A stretch of DNA of 10,755 nt from SIG603 sp964370405 (GCA_964370405.1 CAYJJB010000063.1:1-10755), one strand, 5' to 3'; counted from the stretch's first letter, positions 1 through 6,636 are shown. The notes: a model not told the origin generated them from the sequence alone. Program-made: numbers and translations.

Positions 1-98
1 TTTCTCCAATTATTAAAAACGCATAACGCATCGCTGATTTCAAACTGTCTAAGTATCAATCGATCGGTTTCAAGCACCGTTGTCCCTAAATGTTTCAT
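1..98 (-). CDS. GNAT-family N-acetyltransferase, N-terminal fragment (RimJ/RimL-like)
   Basis: Reading leftward from the ATG at 96-98 gives 32 codons that run off the window edge. The fragment contains LETDRLILRQFEISDA followed by a phenylalanine and NNW. This is the characteristic first strand and helix of RimJ/RimL-type GNAT acetyltransferases, which move an acetyl group from acetyl-CoA to an amine such as a protein N-terminus, an antibiotic or a small metabolite. The acetyl-CoA site lies beyond the edge, so the substrate cannot be inferred. An AGGAGA ribosome binding site lies about 9 bases upstream of the ATG, and a consensus promoter sits about 90 bases upstream. Codons such as CGA, ACG, ACC and GCG are used more than in neighbouring genes, but 32 codons are too few to argue for transfer. 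The family call is fairly secure; the function is unknown. Confidence 0.78.
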   Translation of the reverse strand, partial: MKHLGTTVLETDRLILRQFEISDALCVFNNWR

Positions 99-132
99 AG
101 TGATTTTTTCTCCTATTATAAATAATATCCCC

Positions 133-165
133 GTTATCCATAAGTTAACATCACCACAGGATAAC
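133..165 (-). promoter_or_regulatory. Inverted repeat in the 5' leader of the acetyltransferase gene
   Basis: GTTATCC (133-139) and GGATAAC (159-165) are perfect 7-base inverted arms separated by 19 bases, with a GTTAAC palindrome inside the loop. The element lies between the predicted transcription start (about 181) and the ribosome binding site, so it could be an operator or a leader hairpin. It matches no riboswitch family that I recognise. Confidence 0.35.
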
Positions 166-187
166 AAGAATTTTGTGTAGTAGCTGA

Positions 188-217
188 ATTATACACCTAT
201 TTTTGTCAGGCTGTCAA
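188..217 (-). promoter_or_regulatory. Sigma-A promoter of the acetyltransferase gene
   Basis: On the minus strand there is a perfect -35 TTGACA (complement of 212-217) and a perfect -10 TATAAT (complement of 188-193), spaced 18 bases apart. Transcription would start near 181 and leave a leader of about 83 bases. With both hexamers at full consensus this should be a strong promoter, which fits either constitutive use or control by a repressor. Confidence 0.8.
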
Positions 218-221
218 CAAA

Positions 222-233
222 ATGCTTAAGCAT
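222..233. promoter_or_regulatory. 12-bp perfect palindrome upstream of the -35
   Basis: ATGCTTAAGCAT is its own reverse complement and ends 4 bases upstream of the -35 hexamer of the acetyltransferase promoter. The position suits binding of a dimeric regulator. No matching regulator is visible in the window, so this is only a candidate site. Confidence 0.35.
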
Positions 234-290
234 CCTACAATCGAAGTGACACTACACCGTAACCTGCGCTTTTATAAATAAATATAATAA

Positions 291-307
291 AAAATCCGCA
301 GGATTTT
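291..307. terminator. Small hairpin, possible backup terminator of the dnaK operon
   Basis: AAAATCC (291-297) and GGATTTT (301-307) form a 7-bp stem around a 3-base loop. On the minus strand the stem is followed by a T-rich tract (TTTATTATAT), so it could act as a weak second intrinsic terminator about 40 bases beyond the strong one after dnaJ. It may instead be part of a repeat element with the adjacent heptamer array. Confidence 0.4.
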
Positions 308-315
308 CACTACAA

Positions 316-345
316 CTCTTCACTTTTCACTCTTCACTCTTCACT
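316..345. repeat. Heptamer tandem repeat, about four units of CTCTTCA
   Basis: Four head-to-tail 7-base units are visible: CTCTTCA, CTTTTCA, CTCTTCA, CTCTTCA, then a partial CT. One unit has a single substitution. On the other strand the unit reads TGAAGAG. The array lies between the terminator that ends dnaJ and the small hairpin at 291-307. It is far too short in period to be CRISPR. It is either a local slippage repeat or part of a dispersed intergenic element. Confidence 0.7.
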
Positions 346-348
346 AAT

Positions 349-376
349 AAAAAAACGGCCTCTCGGCCGTTTTTTT
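349..376. terminator. Bidirectional intrinsic terminator after dnaJ
   Basis: The stem ACGGCC (355-360) pairs with GGCCGT (365-370) around the loop TCTC. It is flanked by seven A and seven T that extend the stem to 12 bp and provide a U-tract in either direction. The dnaJ stop codon (375-377) overlaps the base of the stem, so the terminator closes the hrcA-grpE-dnaK-dnaJ transcript immediately. Confidence 0.9.
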
Positions 377-1520
377 ATTCCCCAAACATATCTTTAAGTT
401 TTGAGAAGAAGGTTTTTCTTTTTTGATAATTTTTATCGTCTGATTTTGCATCAAACTCTGCTAATAACTCTTTTTGCTTTTTGCTTAAATGCTTTGGAAT
501 TTCTACATTTATTTGCACAAATTGGTCGCCTTTGCCTCTGCCGTGCACATTTGGTATGCCTTTGCCTTTGAATTTAAATATATCACCAGGTTGAGTTCCC
601 TCGTGTACTTTATAGCTTACTTTGCCATCAAGGGTTGGCACTGTGATATCTGCACCTAGCGCCGCCTGTGTAAATGTGATTGGCATTTCGCACCACACGT
701 CGTTGCCTCTTCTTTTAAATATTGCGTGAGGGCGAACATTTACCAGCACGTGCAAATCTCCCATGGGGCCGCCGTTAGCGCCTGCGTTTCCTTTTGAACC
801 AACGCTTAAAACTTGCTCGTCATCTATTCCTGCGGGAATTGACACTTCTATGGTTTTAGAACGTCTTACTCTGCCTTTTGCGTCACAAGTAGGGCAAGGT
901 GTGTCAATTATTTTGCCCTTACCGCCACAGCTGTCGCATGCTTTTGATGACTGCACCACGCCGAAAGGCGTGCGCTGATTAATTCTTACTTGACCTGTTC
1001 CATTACAGACAGAACAGGTTTTTGGTGTACTGCCTTTTTTTGCACCGCTGCCAGAGCAGTCTTCGCAGTTTTCAATTTGTTGGTAGCTTATGTTCTTTTT
1101 ACAGCCCTTTGCCGCCTCCTCGAAAGAAATGGTAACATGCGCCTCGCAGTCAGTTCCTCGTCTTGGTGCATTTGGGTTGCCTCTTCTGCCAGAGCCTCCA
1201 AAGCCACCGCCAAAAAAGCTGTCGAAAATATCGGTAAAATCAAAACCGCCTTGGAACGGATTGCCAGCACCGCCACCGCCGCCAAAATTGGGGTCTACAC
1301 CGGCATGACCAAATTGGTCGTATCTACTTTTCTTATCACTGTCTGATAAAACCTCATAAGCTTCATTAAGTTCTTTAAATTTAACTTCTGCCTCATGATT
1401 ATCTGGGTTTAAGTCTGGGTGATATTTTTTTGCAAGCTTACGATAAGACTTTTTAATCTCATCGTCAGAGCTTCCTTTTTTTAGTCCTAGGACTTCATAA
1501 TAATCTCTTTTATCTGCCAC
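375..1520 (-). CDS. dnaJ: Chaperone protein DnaJ (Hsp40)
   Basis: DnaJ is the cytoplasmic co-chaperone that delivers unfolded clients to DnaK and stimulates its ATPase. The 381 residues show the full type I layout. A J domain spans about 5-70 with the essential HPD at 34-36. A Gly/Phe-rich linker follows at about 75-115. The zinc region at 152-216 has four repeats: CEDCSGSG, CSVCNGTG, CDSCGGKG and CPTCDAKG. A C-terminal substrate-binding region runs from about 220 to 345. The fourth zinc repeat has Ala in place of the usual Gly, but all eight cysteines are present. Translation starts at GTG (1518-1520), with AAGGAG 7 bases upstream. It is the last gene of the heat-shock operon, 87 bases beyond dnaK, with a hairpin in that spacer that may lower its expression relative to dnaK. 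The identification is secure. Confidence 0.98.
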   Translation of the reverse strand: MADKRDYYEVLGLKKGSSDDEIKKSYRKLAKKYHPDLNPDNHEAEVKFKELNEAYEVLSDSDKKSRYDQFGHAGVDPNFGGGGGAGNPFQGGFDFTDIFDSFFGGGFGGSGRRGNPNAPRRGTDCEAHVTISFEEAAKGCKKNISYQQIENCEDCSGSGAKKGSTPKTCSVCNGTGQVRINQRTPFGVVQSSKACDSCGGKGKIIDTPCPTCDAKGRVRRSKTIEVSIPAGIDDEQVLSVGSKGNAGANGGPMGDLHVLVNVRPHAIFKRRGNDVWCEMPITFTQAALGADITVPTLDGKVSYKVHEGTQPGDIFKFKGKGIPNVHGRGKGDQFVQINVEIPKHLSKKQKELLAEFDAKSDDKNYQKRKTFFSKLKDMFGE

Positions 1521-1544
1521 GAAATCTCTCCTTATAACGCACCA

Positions 1545-1574
1545 TAAAGGCGCCGAGCTTTTCGGTCGCCTTTA
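1545..1574 (-). promoter_or_regulatory. Strong hairpin in the dnaK-dnaJ spacer
   Basis: TAAAGGCG (1545-1552) pairs perfectly with CGCCTTTA (1567-1574), and inside it CCGA (1553-1556) pairs with TCGG (1562-1565). This gives a 12-bp stem with one bulged T and a 5-base loop. No U-tract follows on the minus strand, so it is not a standard terminator. An RNA-processing, stabilising or attenuating element that sets the dnaK to dnaJ ratio is the likeliest role. Confidence 0.6.
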
Positions 1575-1607
1575 CAGTGCTTAGATTAAACTGTTTATAA
1601 GTTTTAA

Positions 1608-3449
1608 TTATTCAACGTCCTTAAAATCTGCATCATACACATTGTCATTATTTCCTGCACCTGCATCTGCGCCTGTGAATGGGTCAGGACCTGTTGGTGC
1701 GCCGCCTTCTTGTGGAGCAGCTGCTTGGTATAATTTTTCACTTGCAGCATAAACAGCTTTTTGTAGATTATCTGTGCCCTCTTTAATTGCATCTACAGAA
1801 CCATTTGTCATTGTTTCTTTTAAAGAAGCAATTTTTGAGTTGATTTCTTCTTTTTCTTCATTTGGAAGTTTGTCGCCACTGTCTGTAATTAATTTTTCTG
1901 CTGTATAGCATAGGTTTTCAGCTGCATTTTTAACATCAACTTCTTCACGACGTTTTTTGTCTTCCTCTGCAAATTGTTCTGCCGCTCTTACAGCTGCATC
2001 AATTTCGTCTTTGTTCATGTTTGTTGAAGAAGAAATTGTAATTTTTTGTTCTTTGCCTGTGCCTAAATCTTTTGCAGATACATTAACGATACCGTTTGCA
2101 TCTATGTCAAAGCTAACTTCAACTTGAGGTATACCTCTTGGAGCTGGAGCAATTCCGTCTAGTTTGAATAGGCCAAGTTGTTTGTTATCTCTTGCAAATT
2201 CTCTCTCTCCTTGTAGTACATTTACTTCAACTTGAGTTTGACCGTCGGCTGCAGTTGAGAAAATTTGGCTTTTCTTTGTTGGGATAGTTGTGTTTCTGTC
2301 TATAATTTTTGTCATAACTCCGCCCATGGTTTCAACACCTAGAGATAGAGGAGTAACGTCAAGAAGAAGTAGACCTTGAACCTCGCCACCTAGAACACCT
2401 GCTTGAATAGCGGCGCCCACAGCAACACATTCGTCAGGGTTAATACCTTTGAATGCTTCTTTACCGATAAAGTTTTTAACAGCGTCTTGAACTGCTGGAA
2501 TTCTTGAAGAACCACCAACAAGTAAAACTTTATTGATTTCGCCTATTGAAAGGCCTGAGTCTTGAAGTGCTTGGCGAACTGGTGCCATTGTGTTTTCAAC
2601 TAGATCTGCTGTAAGCTCATTAAATTTTGCTCTTGAAAGAGATAAATCTAAGTGTTTAGGACCTGTGGCATCTGCTGTGATAAATGGTAGGTTAATTGAA
2701 GCAGTTGTCATGCCTGAAAGCTCAATTTTTGCTTTCTCTGCAGCTTCTTTAAGTCTTTGCATAGCCATTTTGTCAGATTTAAGATCTATGCCTTCTGTTG
2801 TTTTAAATGTTGATACTAACCAGTCTATTACTCTGCTGTCAAAGTCGTCGCCGCCTAGTTTATTGTTACCTGCTGTTGCTAAAACTTCTTGAACGCCATC
2901 GCCCATTTCTATAATAGAAACGTCGAAAGTACCGCCGCCTAAGTCGTAAACCATAACTTTTTGGTCGTTGTCTTTGTCAACGCCATAAGAAAGAGCAGCC
3001 GCTGTAGGCTCGTTTATAATTCTTTTAACATCAAGGCCAGCAATTTTACCTGCGTCTTTTGTCGCTTGACGTTGTGCATCTGTAAAGTATGCTGGAACTG
3101 TGATAACAGCACTTGTTACAGACTCGCCTAAATAAGCTTCTGCATCTGCTTTTAGTTTTTGTAAAATCATTGCAGAAATTTCTTGTGGTGTGTAATCTTT
3201 GCCATCAATTGATGTTTTGTGGCCTGTGCCCATCTCTCTTTTAATAGATGAAATAGTTCTATCAGGGTTTGTGATAGCTTGGCGTTTTGCCACCTGTCCT
3301 ACCATTCTTTCGCCTGTTTTTGAAAATGCTACTACTGATGGAGTTGTTCTAGCGCCTTCAGCATTTGCGATAACTACGGGCTCGCCACCTTCAATAACTG
3401 CCACGCATGAGTTTGTTGTACCTAAGTCTATACCAATTGTTTTTGCCAT
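1608..3449 (-). CDS. dnaK: Chaperone protein DnaK (Hsp70)
   Basis: DnaK is the ATP-driven Hsp70 that binds exposed hydrophobic peptides, cycling with DnaJ (ATPase activation) and GrpE (nucleotide exchange). The 613 residues match Gram-positive family length. The ATPase domain shows the phosphate-1 motif GIDLGTTNSC (6-15), the phosphate-2 region DLGGGTFDVSI (169-179) and the adenosine motif VLLVGGSSRIP (308-318). The region around 70-90 lacks the insert of roughly 23 residues found in Gram-negative DnaK. The interdomain linker is GLLLLDVTPLSLG (359-371); the residue before the leucine stretch is Gly where many family members have Asp followed by Val. The peptide-binding domain and helical lid follow, ending in an acidic tail (VYDADFKDVE). 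ATG at 3447-3449 has AAAGGAG 9 bases upstream. The gene lies 42 bases after grpE in the same transcript. Confidence 0.99.
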   Translation of the reverse strand: MAKTIGIDLGTTNSCVAVIEGGEPVVIANAEGARTTPSVVAFSKTGERMVGQVAKRQAITNPDRTISSIKREMGTGHKTSIDGKDYTPQEISAMILQKLKADAEAYLGESVTSAVITVPAYFTDAQRQATKDAGKIAGLDVKRIINEPTAAALSYGVDKDNDQKVMVYDLGGGTFDVSIIEMGDGVQEVLATAGNNKLGGDDFDSRVIDWLVSTFKTTEGIDLKSDKMAMQRLKEAAEKAKIELSGMTTASINLPFITADATGPKHLDLSLSRAKFNELTADLVENTMAPVRQALQDSGLSIGEINKVLLVGGSSRIPAVQDAVKNFIGKEAFKGINPDECVAVGAAIQAGVLGGEVQGLLLLDVTPLSLGVETMGGVMTKIIDRNTTIPTKKSQIFSTAADGQTQVEVNVLQGEREFARDNKQLGLFKLDGIAPAPRGIPQVEVSFDIDANGIVNVSAKDLGTGKEQKITISSSTNMNKDEIDAAVRAAEQFAEEDKKRREEVDVKNAAENLCYTAEKLITDSGDKLPNEEKEEINSKIASLKETMTNGSVDAIKEGTDNLQKAVYAASEKLYQAAAPQEGGAPTGPDPFTGADAGAGNNDNVYDADFKDVE

Positions 3450-3491
3450 AATAAAATTCTCCTTTAATATTTAAATGTGTTTTATATTTAT

Positions 3492-4079
3492 TTAATTTGC
3501 AACTTGAACCATTGCATATCTTACAAGTTTATCGCCTATTTTATATCCCTTTTGGAAAACAGCGCTTATTGTATTTTCTTCAAGTTCATCGCTATCTATG
3601 TGGGACACGGCATTGTGGTATTCGGGATTAAATTTTTCTCCCACTTCACCAACTGAAACTATTGAAAGTTTTTCAAAACTTTGTGTAAACTGTCCAGCAA
3701 TCATTTCAAAACCTTTTTTAAGGTCGTCGGCACTTGCGTCTTGTTGTGCTAAAGCTCTTTCTATATTATCTGCAACAGGTAACAGTGCATTCACTGTGTC
3801 GGATACTGCATTATTATAAATTTGAGTTTTCTCAGAGCTTGTGCGCTTTCTGAAATTATCATACTCTGCAAGTGTTCTAAGATGCATGTTTTTATATTCT
3901 TCAAACTCTGCCTTAAGTTTTTCAAGTTCCTTAGAGTCCTTTGAGTTTAAAAATTTTGATTTTTTCTTTGGCTTTTCTTCTTTTTTGTCTTCAACTACTT
4001 CTTCTTGGGATAGTTCTTCGTTAGTCTCAATGCTTTCTGTTTCAAGTTCTTCTTGATCTTTTATTGTTTGTTCTGCCAC
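3492..4079 (-). CDS. grpE: Nucleotide exchange factor GrpE
   Basis: GrpE dimerises and releases ADP from DnaK, resetting the Hsp70 cycle; in some bacteria it also acts as a thermosensor. The protein of about 195 residues has a highly charged N-terminus (Glu/Lys runs), a long coiled coil containing LRTLAEYDNFRKR, and a C-terminal beta domain with EKFNPEYHNAV and the end motif GYKIGDKLVRYAMVQVA, all typical of the family. I start it at GTG (4077-4079) because AAAGGAG (4087-4093) lies 7 bases upstream. The ATG two codons earlier (4083-4085) is only 1 base from that site, too close for initiation. It begins 20 bases after the hrcA stop, so the two are probably translated from one message. The identification is secure; only the exact start is a choice. 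Confidence 0.96.
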   Translation of the reverse strand: MAEQTIKDQEELETESIETNEELSQEEVVEDKKEEKPKKKSKFLNSKDSKELEKLKAEFEEYKNMHLRTLAEYDNFRKRTSSEKTQIYNNAVSDTVNALLPVADNIERALAQQDASADDLKKGFEMIAGQFTQSFEKLSIVSVGEVGEKFNPEYHNAVSHIDSDELEENTISAVFQKGYKIGDKLVRYAMVQVAN

Positions 4080-4086
4080 AATCATG

Positions 4087-4093
4087 CTCCTTT
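4087..4093 (-). promoter_or_regulatory. Ribosome binding site that sets the grpE start
   Basis: AAAGGAG on the minus strand is 1 base from ATG (4083-4085) and 7 bases from GTG (4077-4079). Normal Shine-Dalgarno spacing favours the GTG, giving a grpE product two residues shorter than the longest reading. Confidence 0.75.
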
Positions 4094-4099
4094 CAAAAT

Positions 4100-5119
4100 T
4101 TAATGTTCTTCTCGTATGAGAGAGGTGAGAATAGTACTCACAGATTGTGAGATATATTTAATTTGTGAAATAAGTTTTGGATAGTCCATTCTTATAGGTC
4201 CTATAATTGCCAAAACTCCTGCGTCGTTTGAGTCTACACTGTAGTTTGATAAGATAATGCCGGCCCTTGAAAATTCACTTCTTTTAATTTCACTCCCAAG
4301 TAAAACATTTTTATGAAGTGGATTATTAAGTAAAGTGTTTACGTAATTTCCATTTTCTAAAAATTTTAACATGGTTTTAAGATTGTCTATGTCAAACTCT
4401 TTGTGAAACATTAAATTCATTTGTCCGCAAATTATTGGCTCAGATGACATTGTATCTCGCACTACTTCTGTAAGACAGTGTAAAGCCTCTGTTACAAGCA
4501 TCGAAACTTCTCCAAGTGACACCCAAATATTTTGAATGTAGGCAGGTGTGATTTCGTAAAAACAAACGCCTGCAAACTTTTCATTGAAAATTCTAAAAAA
4601 TATTCGCAAAATGTCAGGGGTGAGGTCGTACTCACAGCGGAAAATACGGTTTTTTATTGTTCCTGCTGAGCTCATAATGATAAGCATTGCAGACCTTCGA
4701 CTAATTTGAACAAACTGTACAGCACGTATCATAGTGTCTTTTGTACCAGGTGTTGTTGCAAATGTTGTAAAACCTGGAGTTATAGAAGTTATGGCACGTG
4801 TTAAAAGTTCGTGTATATCGTAAGTTCCTGCTGAAAGCTTTAAATTGATTTTAAGCTTTTCTTCATTACTTAAATCATATGGTATCATAAGACTGTTTAA
4901 ATACTCTCTGTAACCTAGCTGTGAGGGAATGCGACCGGCGGAGGTATGTGGTTGCTCTAAAAGACCAAAGTTACCAAGTTGTGCCATGTCATTTCTCACT
5001 GTTGCAGAGCTTACACCTAAAATGTCAGCAATGAATTTTGAACCTATGGGTTCGCCGTATTTTATGTGATGCTTGACTATAGAGGTCAGTATAATTTTTT
5101 CTCTTTGACTTAAATTCAT
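4100..5119 (-). CDS. hrcA: Heat-inducible transcriptional repressor HrcA
   Basis: HrcA binds CIRCE operators and represses class I heat-shock genes. In characterised Firmicutes it depends on GroEL to stay active, so titration of chaperonin by misfolded protein induces the regulon. The 339 residues begin with a winged helix-turn-helix (about 1-75), including GEPIGSKFI, VSSATVRNDMAQL and HTSAGRIPSQLGYR, which are diagnostic of the family. The rest is the HrcA dimerisation and GAF-like region, ending in a helix near residue 335. ATG at 5117-5119 has GAGG 7 bases upstream. Two CIRCE-like sites lie directly upstream, so the gene is autoregulated. It is the first gene of the operon with grpE, dnaK and dnaJ, the usual Firmicutes order. 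No groESL is present in this window. Confidence 0.97.
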   Translation of the reverse strand: MNLSQREKIILTSIVKHHIKYGEPIGSKFIADILGVSSATVRNDMAQLGNFGLLEQPHTSAGRIPSQLGYREYLNSLMIPYDLSNEEKLKINLKLSAGTYDIHELLTRAITSITPGFTTFATTPGTKDTMIRAVQFVQISRRSAMLIIMSSAGTIKNRIFRCEYDLTPDILRIFFRIFNEKFAGVCFYEITPAYIQNIWVSLGEVSMLVTEALHCLTEVVRDTMSSEPIICGQMNLMFHKEFDIDNLKTMLKFLENGNYVNTLLNNPLHKNVLLGSEIKRSEFSRAGIILSNYSVDSNDAGVLAIIGPIRMDYPKLISQIKYISQSVSTILTSLIREEH

Positions 5120-5138
5120 ATCAATACCTCTTTTGTAT

Positions 5139-5165
5139 TTAGCACTCTGTATAGTCGAGTGCTAA
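5139..5165. promoter_or_regulatory. CIRCE operator (perfect), HrcA binding site
   Basis: TTAGCACTC (5139-5147), a 9-base spacer, and GAGTGCTAA (5157-5165) match the CIRCE consensus at every position. The site lies in the start of the hrcA transcript, just downstream of the predicted start point (about 5170), where bound HrcA would block initiation or early elongation. Confidence 0.97.
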
Positions 5166-5176
5166 ACCATGACTAT

Positions 5177-5205
5177 AATTTACCACTTAGCACTCTAATT
5201 GTCAA
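5177..5205 (-). promoter_or_regulatory. Sigma-A promoter of the hrcA-grpE-dnaK-dnaJ operon
   Basis: On the minus strand the -35 is a perfect TTGACA (complement of 5200-5205), followed after 17 bases by TAAATT (complement of 5177-5182), a 4-of-6 match to the -10 consensus. The predicted start is near 5170. The -35 is embedded in the upstream degenerate CIRCE, and the perfect CIRCE follows the start point. A housekeeping promoter blocked by HrcA is the usual class I heat-shock arrangement. Confidence 0.72.
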
Positions 5206-5213
5206 TATGCTAA
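5187..5213. promoter_or_regulatory. Second, degenerate CIRCE-like operator
   Basis: A full left half TTAGCACTC (5187-5195), exactly 9 bases of spacer, then ATATGCTAA (5205-5213), which matches GAGTGCTAA at its last 6 of 9 positions. Overall 15 of 18 conserved bases fit. The site covers the -35 hexamer of the operon promoter, and its centre is 48 bp from that of the perfect CIRCE. Binding is likely but probably weaker. Confidence 0.7.
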
Positions 5214-5240
5214 TTGTAAATAGTTTGTAAACAAGTGACT

Positions 5241-5270
5241 TTGACTTTAATTGACCTTTGATTATATAGT
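5241..5270 (+). promoter_or_regulatory. Possible upstream promoter for the DUF3048 gene
   Basis: TTGACT (5241-5246) and TATAGT (5265-5270) are spaced 18 bases apart, each one mismatch from sigma-A consensus. It lies about 150 bases before the lipoprotein start and would be a second, distal promoter. The region is very AT-rich, so a chance match is possible. Confidence 0.35.
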
Positions 5271-5313
5271 TCGAAAAAATAAATAAATTTACCGTATTTT
5301 TATTTAAATGATA

Positions 5314-5342
5314 TTGTAAATATACAGACAGTATGTTATAAT
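5314..5342 (+). promoter_or_regulatory. Extended -10 sigma-A promoter of the DUF3048 lipoprotein gene
   Basis: TTGTAA (5314-5319), 17 bases, then a perfect TATAAT (5337-5342) preceded by TG at 5334-5335, giving an extended -10. Transcription would start near 5349, about 74 bases before the ATG. Confidence 0.7.
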
Positions 5343-5422
5343 GGTGCCATTATTAGTCTATTATTCCCAAAATTAGACAAATTTATTAAATGAGTCAATA
5401 GTCAAGACGAGAGGAAATTAGT

Positions 5423-6532
5423 ATGAAAAAGACCTTATCTTTAATTTTAGCATTAATGTTTTGTTTTAGTATTGTAGCCTGCTCTGCTCCTGTTGAAGAG
5501 CCGCTTCCAACACCTGCACCAACAACAGCGCCTACACCAGAGCCAACGGCTGAGCCCACACCAGAACCAAGTGAAGCGCCAGAAGGCGAAATAGTGACGG
5601 GCGATGTTAACCTGCTTACAGGTTTAGAACTTCAAAATGAGGAAGCAATAGGGAAAAGACCTGTTGCAGTCATGGTAAATAACTCATCTTCAAGCCTGCC
5701 ACAATACGGAGTGGGCGAAGCAGATATAATTGTAGAAACTCTTGTTGAGGGTGGAATTACAAGACTTATGGCAATATATGGCGATTATACACAAGTGCCA
5801 GATGTTTCTGCTGTAAGAAGTTGCCGTTTCTATTATCCTGCAATATCAGAGAGTTTTGACGCAATTTATACACACTGGGGGGCAGATGAAATAACTGCAA
5901 GACCTTTGCTTTATACTTGGGGAATTGATAATATTGACGGAATAGCAGGTCAGTATGATTTATTTGCAAGAGATCAAGAAAGACTTAATATGGGTTATGC
6001 GCTTGAAGAGGCATCTGTTTTTTATGGAACAAAACTTGTAGAAGCTCTTGAAGAGAATGATCACAGAACTGATTTAGAAGATGATAAACAAGAAACAGCT
6101 TTTTCGTTTTTGACAAGTGCCACAGCACCTGAGGGTGAAGAGGCAAGTGAAGTTACAGTAGATTTTGAAGGTGGAATGGATTATTACAGTGACTTTACCT
6201 ATAATGAGGAAGAAGAAGTTTATTATAAAGATCATAATGGAAAAGCACATATAGATGGAATTTCAGAAGAAAATTTAACTTTTACAAATTTACTTATATT
6301 TGAAACAGAAATAGGCTATATGTCTGACGGAAACAGAAGAGATATGGACGTTACAGGTGAAAATAAGTCAGGGTATTATATTTCACAAGGTGTAGCACAA
6401 AAAATTACTTGGACAAAAGATGGAATTGAAGGAAAAATTGAGCTTTTTGATGAAAGTGGAAATCCTTTAAATATCAATAGTGGTAAGTCCTATATTGCCT
6501 ATTGTGAAAGCGGAGATGTAACATTTACTTAA
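5423..6532 (+). CDS. DUF3048 domain lipoprotein (YerB-like)
   Basis: This is a secreted, lipid-anchored protein of unknown biochemical role, in the family of Bacillus YerB. Its 369 residues begin with a type II signal peptide: Lys at 2-3, a hydrophobic core (about 4-16) and the lipobox IVAC with the acylated Cys at 20. A Pro/Thr/Glu-rich linker (about 21-57) with TPEPT-type repeats would hold the domain away from the membrane. The DUF3048 region runs from LLTGLE (64-69) to the end, with the family hallmarks RPVAVMVNN (79-87), ADIIVETLVEGGITRLMA (100-117), a VRSCR segment (131-135) and FDAIYTHWG (145-153). ATG has AGAGGA 7 to 8 bases upstream. It is transcribed divergently from the heat-shock operon and probably alone. 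Family assignment is strong; what it binds or does is not known to me. Confidence 0.92.
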   Translation: MKKTLSLILALMFCFSIVACSAPVEEPLPTPAPTTAPTPEPTAEPTPEPSEAPEGEIVTGDVNLLTGLELQNEEAIGKRPVAVMVNNSSSSLPQYGVGEADIIVETLVEGGITRLMAIYGDYTQVPDVSAVRSCRFYYPAISESFDAIYTHWGADEITARPLLYTWGIDNIDGIAGQYDLFARDQERLNMGYALEEASVFYGTKLVEALEENDHRTDLEDDKQETAFSFLTSATAPEGEEASEVTVDFEGGMDYYSDFTYNEEEEVYYKDHNGKAHIDGISEENLTFTNLLIFETEIGYMSDGNRRDMDVTGENKSGYYISQGVAQKITWTKDGIEGKIELFDESGNPLNINSGKSYIAYCESGDVTFT

Positions 6533-6587
6533 GTTACAAGGTATTTTCACCAAAAAAAGTGCATTATGGGCGAAAATTTTCAATAAA

Positions 6588-6597
6588 NNNNNNNNNN
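6588..6597. other. Assembly gap (10 N) after the DUF3048 gene
   Basis: Ten undetermined bases in the spacer between the lipoprotein gene and the PucR-type regulator. Exactly 10 N suggests a fixed-length scaffold placeholder, so the real distance may differ. No terminator for the lipoprotein gene is visible in the 55 bases before the gap, and no promoter for the regulator is clear after it; both may lie in the missing sequence. Confidence 0.95.
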
Positions 6598-6636
6598 ATT
6601 TTATTAATTAAAAATTAGAATAAAGGAGTTGTACTT

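Larger units (their letters stand above)
5120..5422. other. Divergent intergenic region between hrcA and the DUF3048 gene
   Basis: This 303-base non-coding stretch holds two CIRCE-like operators and the leftward hrcA promoter at its left end, and at least one rightward promoter (5314-5342) at its right end. In the middle lie three TTGAC-type direct repeats (5235-5258) and several copies of TTGTAAA. I see no small gene or RNA gene in it. Confidence 0.8.

Noticed and set aside
316..345. CRISPR array
   Set aside because: The repeat unit is only 7 bases with no spacers, and no cas genes are present.
990..1346. Open frames on the plus strand and in other frames across dnaJ
   Set aside because: They lie fully within the secure dnaJ gene, have low-complexity translations with no recognisable domain and no ribosome binding site; they mirror the Gly-rich and Cys-rich codons of dnaJ.
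2590..2892. Plus-strand open frame of about 100 codons inside dnaK
   Set aside because: It is antisense to conserved DnaK sequence, has no ribosome binding site and no recognisable protein family.
6572..6581. GAAAATTTTC palindrome before the first gap
   Set aside because: It is a 10-base AT-rich palindrome with no U-tract and no link to a promoter; chance is a sufficient explanation.
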